Origin: JBJXGC01 sp046154545
Lineage (GTDB): Bacteria > Chloroflexota > Dehalococcoidia > Tepidiformales > Tepidiformaceae
DNA length: 12,895 nt
Assembly (NCBI GenBank): GCA_046154545.1
Contig: JBJXGC010000093.1
Coordinates: forward strand, 1 to 12,895
Direction of reading: 5' to 3'
The notes under the pieces are model-generated. The model did no database searches, was not told the DNA's origin, and saw only the letters and a list, made by a program, of their open reading frames with translations. Positions within the stretch are counted from its first letter, which is position 1; the number at the start of each line of letters is the position of its first letter. The translations under genes and the position numbers were made by a program. Positions 8,501 through 12,895 of the stretch are shown piece by piece.

Positions 8501-8938
8501 AACCCGCTCATCGCCGCCAGCGGCAGCGGTATCCTCTACCTCGCCTTCGGGGCCGTCCTCGTCCTCGTCGCGTCGGCCCTCCTCACGTCGTTACTCGCCT
8601 CGATTCGCCGGCGGCGGGTGGAGTTCGCGGTCATCCGGGCCATCGGCCTCTCGCGCTTCCAACTGCTTTCGATGCTCGTGCTCGAGTATTCGGTGGTCTT
8701 CGTCGTCGGCGTATCCGCTGGCTGCGTCCTCGGCCTCTTCGTCAGTCAGCGCATGCTTTCGTTCCTGAACGTTACCGAGGCCGGCGAGCGAGTCGAACCG
8801 GCCTTCATCGTCCAGACCGAGTGGCTCCTGGTGGCGGCCGGCGTGTTCGTCGTCTTCGTGGTCTTCTGGAGCGCCCTCTGGCTGGCCGCCCGGATTGTCG
8901 GCCGCACCGCCGACGCGGCCGCCCTCCGCACCGAGTAG
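5576..8938 (+). CDS. Large FtsX/MacB-type ABC transporter permease (permease B)
   Basis: Paralogue of permease A with the same plan in 1120 residues. Membrane segments lie near 18-37, 331-353, 375-399, 426-448, 473-488, 508-527, 563-580, 984-1006, 1031-1055 and 1082-1104 (4+2+4). The FtsX coupling patterns are VERQGSEIALLRGRGAS after TM2 and VEFAVIRAIGLSRFQ after TM8. The first outer domain (about 38-330) contains a proline run (FPPPPPPCP, 191-199) between Cys182 and Cys198, which could form a disulfide outside the cell. The second (581-983) has the motifs seen in permease A in the same order: a Trp-Ser-Arg-Asp-Asp-Phe stretch near 668, a beta-rich jelly-roll-like segment with FLDDLG (782-787), then IIDDFEA (797-803). 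No ATPase gene sits on its own strand, so it probably uses the ATPases of the divergent operon (inference). It ends 3 bases before the stop of the convergent DUF5666-like gene. Substrate unknown. Confidence 0.9.
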   Translation: MTLGTYLGLGLKQLAANRGLAAVLALGIVVAAVLLASAPIYSRAMADEGLTFTIQNDLRGNANSRIEFFNQPLTTAEGIDRRQAIERRIDERIGWFRASQSRIFRLGHYPIATPGQPLASRPPFAEPVSLSGYASHVRVLEGTLPATTDGRIIEVAMSQRAVSVSNLKVGDVFDIRDQFDNCERELPVETFPPPPPPCPIVAAATFTFQGKLTAIVEPLDEKEAFWVGTSGRYFDPFNLPIEGSGPVLPMFMDEATLFEGFGKLYPGYRVYSAWLVAANPEVLTRANFTRARDDLVALYAEFEPLGGFAVSPLRDTLIRFDRTADYQQTPLAVLLLEITGIALFYVGLVAAIVVERQGSEIALLRGRGASLLQIISLYLVQGLILGIPTLFLAPFVAGGLTAVLGLTPIFSDVTDGSLLSVTIVPLSFAMAAGGVALSLVALVLPAVVAAVRGSTGVRRAQARPGFSFFQRYYLDVALAAAAILLLFELRERGSVFSPSSTGGVTSDPLLLASPALAMVAAGALILRFYPMILRAVARATTTVSGAAFSLGLAQVVRNPGQYTRLTLLLMMAVAVGTFAASYTTTADRSYRDRANYEAGVDLRATSASIGGTSSANQPVIEREGAALPGVSQASAVLRVQASLATPGSTLSSYQVLALDPKAGASMLWSRDDFASEPLEDILANIGGLPTVPGKVLPATASALSIWARSDETLGGITLRAGIRDSAGHYALIELADLSTTNAQWAHFTGTLKDLPFAPVPPLSIVSLGFSGVSTRPVVPVAFLDDLGAIDESGAVTIIDDFEAALQWSVLPTAGATTDKLTELKENVYRGNGALKFAFRPGSSDEARGFYVTGFLTPIPAVVSDSFLDATGASIGGVVLLKIGQALVPTQIRATFELFPSTHTRDGPVIVFNRDRLLQWAEMASGGFGSNLGVNELWLSLQPDADMEKIAEALNAPPFSLDQITSRSQALVTNTRNPLIAASGSGILYLAFGAVLVLVASALLTSLLASIRRRRVEFAVIRAIGLSRFQLLSMLVLEYSVVFVVGVSAGCVLGLFVSQRMLSFLNVTEAGERVEPAFIVQTEWLLVAAGVFVVFVVFWSALWLAARIVGRTADAAALRTE

Positions 8939-8941
8939 GAG

Positions 8942-9724
8942 CTACCCGCCCTCGTTCGGAAGCACCAGCACCGCCGCCGGCGGCGGGCCGCTGAAGACGC
9001 CGGCGATCCGGTCGCCCTCCTTCACGTCGTCCACCGCTACCGATTCGAGCCGGTAGAACCGGGCGCCGGTCATGATGTGGACCGTAGCCGAACCCGTCGA
9101 GACGGTCAGCTGGATGTCGCTGCACTCCGGGACCTGCGTTGGCGTTGCGGCCTCGGGCTGGCCCGGGCCTGGCCCCTGCCCTACGCCGGTCGGCGCCGGA
9201 CACGGCTTCCCCTGTACGCCCTGGATTATCCCGCCCAGGAGCGGCCGGTCATTCGGGTTGCGCGACACTTCGTGGCCAAGGAACCCGGCCGGCGACCGCA
9301 TCGCCCCATCGACCTGCTCGCCACCGGCCCCGGGGACGACGACGACCGTGTGGATGGCGAAGCTCTTGACCTCGTTCGGGATGCCGATCAGGGTCACCCA
9401 GTCGCCAGCCTTGACTTCGTCCGGCGTGATCGGGCGCAACCGCTCCACCCTGGTGGTCTCCGTCAGCAGCAGGTCCTGCTGGACCGCGGTCTCGCCCCGC
9501 TGTTCGGTCAGTGTGAGCCTGGTCCCGTCTCGGGACTTCACATCGAGCGCGATATAGGCCGGCTTCAGAGGCGCCACGAAGGGGCCGGCCTTGGGCGGCT
9601 GCGACGACCCCCCCACCTGTTGGGACAGCACAATCAACCCCGCCCCCGCCGCTGCCACCGCTAGCACACATGCGATAGCCACGACCCCGCCGCGGTCACG
9701 CGGCACCCAGCCTGGAATTCTCAC
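8942..9724 (-). CDS. Membrane-anchored extracytoplasmic protein with two DUF5666-like repeats
   Basis: 260 residues from the GTG at 9724 (MRIPGWVPRDRGG), chosen because AGGGG lies 5 bases upstream. A longer reading to 9844 adds 40 Arg/Gly-rich residues in front of the membrane segment and would run through the promoter region. One N-terminal hydrophobic segment (about 13-34) without a clear signal peptidase site suggests an anchored protein with its bulk outside. Domain 1 (about 56-130) and domain 2 (about 164-256) share a plan: short beta strands with LTLTEQRG or IQLTVSTGSA, a hydrophobic strand with Thr/Gly, then V-K-A/E-G-D-W/R-V/I and more strands. This is typical of DUF5666-like small beta-barrels. 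A Pro/Gly-rich insert in domain 2 is flanked by Cys175 and Cys201, a possible disulfide. Function unknown. Its 3' end abuts permease B, but it is transcribed separately, divergently from the oxidase gene. Confidence 0.75.
   Translation of the reverse strand: MRIPGWVPRDRGGVVAIACVLAVAAAGAGLIVLSQQVGGSSQPPKAGPFVAPLKPAYIALDVKSRDGTRLTLTEQRGETAVQQDLLLTETTRVERLRPITPDEVKAGDWVTLIGIPNEVKSFAIHTVVVVPGAGGEQVDGAMRSPAGFLGHEVSRNPNDRPLLGGIIQGVQGKPCPAPTGVGQGPGPGQPEAATPTQVPECSDIQLTVSTGSATVHIMTGARFYRLESVAVDDVKEGDRIAGVFSGPPPAAVLVLPNEGG
8971..8986. repeat. Perfect 16-base GC palindrome just past the permease B stop
   Basis: CCGCCGCCGGCGGCGG reads the same on both strands. It lies 32 bases after the permease B stop and inside the last codons of the convergent DUF5666-like gene (a Pro-Pro-Pro-Ala-Ala stretch). 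There is no loop and no T-tract, so it is not a standard intrinsic terminator. Codon bias alone could produce it. Confidence 0.35.
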
Positions 9725-9754
9725 AATCGCCCCTGCCTTCCCGTTGCGTCGGTC

Positions 9755-9760
9755 ATCATA
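9755..9760 (-). promoter_or_regulatory. Candidate -10 element for the DUF5666-like gene
   Basis: TATGAT on the minus strand (bases 9760-9755) matches TATAAT at five of six positions and stands out in GC-rich surroundings. It lies about 30 bases before the GTG at 9724, leaving room for the AGGGG ribosome site at 9734-9730. No good -35 hexamer is seen 16-18 bases upstream, so an activator or another sigma factor may be involved. Confidence 0.35.
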
Positions 9761-9798
9761 TCGCCGTCCCCCGCTTCGGCGCAGCCCGGCCCAGGCCC

Positions 9799-9828
9799 CT
9801 GACGCCTCGCTCTTCCCCGGCGTAGGAT
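9799..9828 (+). promoter_or_regulatory. Candidate promoter of the FAD oxidase / cyclase / MaoC cluster
   Basis: CTGACG (9799-9804) and TAGGAT (9823-9828) are 18 bases apart and match the sigma-70 consensus at four of six positions each. Transcription would begin near 9835, giving a leader of about 28 bases that contains the GGAGG ribosome site at 9854-9858. It lies back to back with the promoter of the divergent gene. Confidence 0.4.
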
Positions 9829-9862
9829 ACGGCCCGCGCCGCACTGACGCGCCGGAGGGATC

Positions 9863-11467
9863 ATGTCGCGCAGGAGTTTCTGGGCCTGGGGACTCGAGTC
9901 AGACGAACCGGACGACCAGCAGCGCAAAGAGGCCGCCGAGCGCCTCTCCCGCCGCTATGGCGTCACCCTCACTCCTCCACCTCGCCCGGCCATCGACCGA
10001 GTCACGATGCGCCCCCCACGCATGGCGGCGCCAGCCCCTCTCGCCGCCTGGGTCACCAGCGACGCTCACGAACGCGCCTCCCATGCCTACGGCAAGGGCT
10101 TCCGCGACCGCGTCCGCGCCATGCGCGGTGACTTCTCGAACGCCCCCGACCTCATCGCCATGCCCCGCACCGAGGCCGAGGTCGCACAGACCCTCGAATG
10201 GTGCGACGCCAACCGCTACGTCACCATCCCCTACGGCGGCGGCTCCTCCGTCGTCGGCGGCGTCGAGCCCCCCGCCAATTCAGGCCCCGCCGTCAGTATC
10301 GACCTCGGCAAGCTCGACAAGGTCCTGGAGGTCGACGTCACTTCCCGGGCCGCGCGCATCCAGGCCGGTGCCCTCGGCCCCGCCATCGAAGCGCAGCTCA
10401 AGCCCCACGGGCTCACCCTTCGCCATTTCCCCCAGAGCTTCGAGTGGTCGACGCTCGGCGGCTGGATCGTCACTCGCTCCGGCGGACACTACGCGACCAA
10501 CCACACCCACATCGACGACTTCGTCGAATCGGTCCGCATGCTTACCCCCCGCGGCGTCTGGGAATCCCGGCGCCTGCCCGGCAGCGGCGCCGGCCCCAGC
10601 CCCGACCGGTTCGCCCTCGGCAGCGAAGGCATCCTCGGCATCGTCACCGAGGCCTGGATGCGGGTCCAGGCCCGCCCCACCTTCCGCGCCTCGGCCGGCG
10701 TCACCTTCCCCACCTGGGAGGCTGGCTTCGCCGCCGCCCGCGCCGTCGTCCAGTCGAAACTCTGGCCCGCCAACTGCCGCCTCCTCGACCCCATCGAGGC
10801 GGGCACCGCCGCCGGCCTCGATGGCACGCGCGCGATCCTTATCCTCGGCTTTGAGTCGAGCGATCTGCCCCAGGGCCCGTCGCTCCACCAGGCCCTCCGG
10901 CTCGCGAAGGAACAGGGCGGTGACGTCGATGAGACCGGCATCGTCGTTCGTGACGGCGAAGCGGACGGCGCCGCCGCCGGGCGGCAGGGCGCCGTGGGCG
11001 AGTGGCGCAACTCCTTCATCACCGCCCCCTACAACGGCAACATGACCGCCGGCCTCGGCCTCATCGGCGATACCTTCGAGACCGCCATCACCTGGGACCG
11101 CTGGCCCGAGTTCGACCGCCGCCTCCGCGAGGCCGCCACCGATGCCCTCCACCGCGTCTGTGGCGGTGGCTCGCTCAGCTGCCGTTTCACCCACGCCTAC
11201 ACCGATGGCCCCGCGCCGTATTACACCTTCTCCGGCCTCGGCCGCCAGGGCGCCGAACTCGAACAGTGGGCCGAGGTGAAACAGGCGGTCAACGATGCCG
11301 TGATCGCCAACGGCGGCACCATCACTCACCACCACGCCGTCGGCCGCGACCATCGCCCCTGGTACGACAAGCAGCGCCCGGGCCTCTTCGCTGACGCCCT
11401 CCGCGCCGCCAAGAAAGCCGTCGATCCCAACGGCATCCTCAACCCTGGCGTCCTCATCGACCCCTAG
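9863..11467 (+). CDS. FAD-binding oxidase/dehydrogenase, alkyl-DHAP synthase-like (VAO/PCMH family)
   Basis: Flavoenzyme of 534 residues, starting at an ATG with GGAGG 4 bases upstream. The FAD-binding PP domain shows PYGGGSSVVGG (123-133), the region HFPQSFEWSTLGGWIVTRSGG (starting near 188) that closely follows the GPS-F-S-TLGGW-TR pattern of alkyldihydroxyacetonephosphate synthases, and GSEGILGIVTE (253-263). The substrate half carries EWRNSF (380-385), a Tyr pair APYYTF (451-456), the triple-His motif HHHAVGRD (489-496) typical of that branch, and the common C-terminal DPNGILNPG (521-529). There is no signal peptide; it should be cytoplasmic. The residue pattern fits the alkyl-DHAP synthase subgroup, but bacterial members of this subgroup often act on other substrates, and no ether-lipid partner gene is visible. 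The downstream cyclase and MaoC-like genes favour a catabolic oxidation. First gene of the cluster, preceded by a candidate promoter. Confidence 0.85.
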   Translation: MSRRSFWAWGLESDEPDDQQRKEAAERLSRRYGVTLTPPPRPAIDRVTMRPPRMAAPAPLAAWVTSDAHERASHAYGKGFRDRVRAMRGDFSNAPDLIAMPRTEAEVAQTLEWCDANRYVTIPYGGGSSVVGGVEPPANSGPAVSIDLGKLDKVLEVDVTSRAARIQAGALGPAIEAQLKPHGLTLRHFPQSFEWSTLGGWIVTRSGGHYATNHTHIDDFVESVRMLTPRGVWESRRLPGSGAGPSPDRFALGSEGILGIVTEAWMRVQARPTFRASAGVTFPTWEAGFAAARAVVQSKLWPANCRLLDPIEAGTAAGLDGTRAILILGFESSDLPQGPSLHQALRLAKEQGGDVDETGIVVRDGEADGAAAGRQGAVGEWRNSFITAPYNGNMTAGLGLIGDTFETAITWDRWPEFDRRLREAATDALHRVCGGGSLSCRFTHAYTDGPAPYYTFSGLGRQGAELEQWAEVKQAVNDAVIANGGTITHHHAVGRDHRPWYDKQRPGLFADALRAAKKAVDPNGILNPGVLIDP

Positions 11468-11502
11468 GCTACGGCCGCCAATCCAACCTCGAGGAGACAT
11501 CC

Positions 11503-12450
11503 ATGGCCAACCCAAGCGAAGACGAAGTCATGACCTGGTTCCAGGCCCTCTCCAACTGGGGGCGATGGGGGCCAGAAGACGAGCAAGGCACGTTGAACCT
11601 CGTGACGCCCGCCAAACGGAAGCAGGCGGCCGCCCTGGTGACCGAGGGCATCACCGTTTCCTGTGCCTGGGATATCGAAAACACCCTGCAGCCCGACCAG
11701 ATGATGGGTACGCCCCAACGCCTCATGGTCGCGACCGGGGAAGGGCTCAACGACCCCGACCGCCCGGGCGGGCCATCGCGCTTCGGCGGCGCGATGGAGT
11801 ACATCGGCCTCGTCTTCCACGGCCTCTCCGTCACTCACCTCGATGGCCTCTGCCACATCTTCTGGGACGGCAAGATGTACAACGGCTACCCCGCCGCGAA
11901 AGTGACCGCAGGCCAGGGCGCCACCAGGCATGCCATCACCGCCTTGAAAGACGGCATCATGAGCCGCGGCGTCCTCCTCGATGTGGCAGCCGCGAAAGGC
12001 GTGGACTGGCTTGCGCCGGGTGAGGGCGTCGGCCCCGAGCTGCTTGAAGCGGCTGAAAAGCGCCAGGGCGTGCACGTCGAGGAGGGCGATGTCGTCCTGT
12101 TGCGCACGGGCTACGGCCGCCGTAAGCGGGAGGTCGGCCGCGAGCCGCTGACGCAGACCGGTTTCCCAGGCTGGCATGCCTCGGCTCTGCCCTGGATCCG
12201 CGAGCGGGGCGTCGCCATGATCGGCTGCGACACCGCCCAGGACGTGAGCCCCTCCGGCTACAAGCTCCCGCTTCCCGTCCACGTGATCGGCATCACGGCC
12301 ATGGGCCTCTGGCTCATCGACAACATGCAGCTCGAAGACCTTGCCGCCACCTCCGAGCGTCTCAAGCGGTGGACGTTCCAGTTCGTCCTTTCGCCGTTGC
12401 GCGTCATCGGCGGCACGGGCTCGCCCGCCAATCCGCTGGCGTTCTTCTAA
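11503..12450 (+). CDS. Cyclase family metal-dependent hydrolase (kynurenine formamidase-like fold, PF04199-type)
   Basis: 315 residues; the ATG at 11503 has GAGGAG 6 bases upstream. The central motif THLDGLCHIFWDGKMYNG (from 111) contains the metal-site residues His112, Asp114 and His118 of the cyclase family. The usual first His of the H-x-G-T-H-x-D motif is Leu108 here; the nearest other His is 106. The C-terminal half has GCDTAQDVSP (241-250), then LPLPVHVIGI with His260 and LIDNMQLEDLA with Asp273 near where the catalytic His and acid of the family are expected. This long form with a WGPEDEQGTLNLVTP stretch near the N-terminus (22-36) is a recognisable subgroup of the family. Members hydrolyse amide or ester bonds, for example formyl-kynurenine or lactone-like compounds; the substrate here is unknown. 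It lies 35 bases after the oxidase gene and 14 before the MaoC-like gene, so co-transcription is likely. Confidence 0.85.
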   Translation: MANPSEDEVMTWFQALSNWGRWGPEDEQGTLNLVTPAKRKQAAALVTEGITVSCAWDIENTLQPDQMMGTPQRLMVATGEGLNDPDRPGGPSRFGGAMEYIGLVFHGLSVTHLDGLCHIFWDGKMYNGYPAAKVTAGQGATRHAITALKDGIMSRGVLLDVAAAKGVDWLAPGEGVGPELLEAAEKRQGVHVEEGDVVLLRTGYGRRKREVGREPLTQTGFPGWHASALPWIRERGVAMIGCDTAQDVSPSGYKLPLPVHVIGITAMGLWLIDNMQLEDLAATSERLKRWTFQFVLSPLRVIGGTGSPANPLAFF

Positions 12451-12453
12451 ACC

Positions 12454-12459
12454 AGGAGG
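12454..12459 (+). promoter_or_regulatory. Ribosome binding site of the MaoC-like gene
   Basis: A full AGGAGG lies 5 bases before the ATG at 12465, between it and the cyclase stop at 12450. It fixes the start of the last gene. Confidence 0.75.
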
Positions 12460-12464
12460 CAGTA

Positions 12465-12895
12465 ATGGCATCCCTCATCCCCGGCGAAACGCAGGAGCTC
12501 ATCGGCCAACGGCTGAGTGAGCCCATCTCCAACACGATCACCCTCGCCGCTGGCCAGCGGTTCGCCTATGCCGCCGACGACCTCAACCCGATCTACTTCG
12601 ATGAAGAAGCAGCCCGGGCCGCCGGCTACCGTGGCTGTGTCATCCCCCCGACCTACCTCGGTTGGGCCATCGGCCCGTTCCGGCCGCTCACCGCCCTCCG
12701 CATCGACGGGCTCTACGGCGCCTCGGGCGATGTCCGCCGCATCACCCTGAACGTGAAACGCACCATGGCCGCCGGGGACGAGTGGGACTTCCTCGCACCC
12801 ATCTACGGCGGCGACACCATCACCGCCGAGACGCGCCTCAAGAGCCTCGCCGAAAAGGAAGGTGGCTCCGGCCCCTTCGTCCTCCAGACCACCGA
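12465..12895 (+). CDS. MaoC-like / FAS1-dehydratase N-terminal hotdog protein (5' part, runs off the right edge)
   Basis: 143 complete codons are visible and the frame stays open to the edge. The start is set by AGGAGG 5 bases upstream. The protein begins with a short helix (IGQRLSEP), then shows the hydratase-2-like signature YAADDLNPIYFDEEAARAAG (35-54), followed by CVIPPTYLGW and a strand-rich part with NVKRTMAAGDEWDF (96-109). This is the pattern of the MaoC_dehydrat_N (PF13452) hotdog fold, which acts on enoyl- or hydroxyacyl-CoA esters. In catalytic MaoC hydratases the signature reads G-D-x-N-P-x-H; here it reads D-D-L-N-P-I-Y, so Tyr44 stands in place of the catalytic His. Such halves usually pair with a second, catalytic hotdog either in the same chain or in the next gene, which would lie beyond this window. 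It probably acts on the product of the upstream oxidase and cyclase (inference). Confidence 0.75.
   Translation, partial: MASLIPGETQELIGQRLSEPISNTITLAAGQRFAYAADDLNPIYFDEEAARAAGYRGCVIPPTYLGWAIGPFRPLTALRIDGLYGASGDVRRITLNVKRTMAAGDEWDFLAPIYGGDTITAETRLKSLAEKEGGSGPFVLQTT

Noticed and set aside
9591..11045. Plus-strand open frame of 484 codons overlapping the oxidase start
   Set aside because: Ser/Pro/Ala-rich out-of-frame reading typical of GC-rich codon bias, with no domain and no ribosome site.
10280..11515. Minus-strand open frame of 411 codons opposite the FAD oxidase gene
   Set aside because: It mirrors the high third-position GC of the oxidase gene. Its translation is Gly/Ala/Asp/Glu-rich with no domain pattern, while the plus strand has clear flavoenzyme motifs.
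11464..12471. Minus-strand open frame of 335 codons opposite the cyclase gene
   Set aside because: Shadow of the cyclase gene; no family motif, and it overlaps the well-supported ribosome sites and starts on the plus strand.

Overview
The window reads as GC-rich bacterial chromosome: G or C fills most third codon positions, genes are tightly packed, and the longest stretches without a gene are two divergent promoter regions of about 140-150 bases. The gene types (very large FtsX-type permeases, a DUF5666-like secreted protein, and an FAD oxidase / cyclase / MaoC-like catabolic cluster) resemble what is seen in Chloroflexota, particularly Dehalococcoidia-related lineages. This placement is inferred from gene content only; a high-GC actinobacterium is the main alternative. 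No tRNA, rRNA, CRISPR array or insertion sequence was seen.

Layout. (1) Bases 1-172 hold the 3' end of a small single-cluster ferredoxin gene. (2) Bases 185-5428, minus strand, form an apparent operon in transcription order: large FtsX-type permease A, an ABC ATPase with an extra C-terminal AbrB/SpoVT-like segment, and a second ABC ATPase with a long hydrophilic tail. (3) Bases 5576-8938, plus strand, encode permease B. It is a divergent paralogue of permease A and shares its upstream region. (4) Bases 8942-9724, minus strand, encode a membrane-anchored extracytoplasmic protein with two DUF5666-like repeats, ending 3 bases from the permease B stop. (5) From 9863 to the right edge, plus strand, runs a three-gene catabolic cluster: an FAD-linked oxidase of the alkyl-DHAP-synthase/VAO type, a cyclase-family metal hydrolase, and the start of a MaoC-like dehydratase gene.

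How the genes may work together. Permeases A and B each carry about ten membrane segments in a 4+2+4 layout, two FtsX-type modules and two large extracytoplasmic domains, as in the YbbP branch of the MacB/FtsX (mechanotransmission) ABC superfamily. Only two ATPase genes lie beside them, both on the permease A side, so the simplest reading is that both permeases share the ATPases. The substrate is unknown. The extra jelly-roll-like segment in the second extracytoplasmic domain of both permeases and the AbrB-like tail on one ATPase are the most unusual parts. The right-hand cluster looks like a catabolic unit (oxidation, hydrolysis, hydration) for an unknown small organic substrate, and nothing in the sequence ties it to the transporter.
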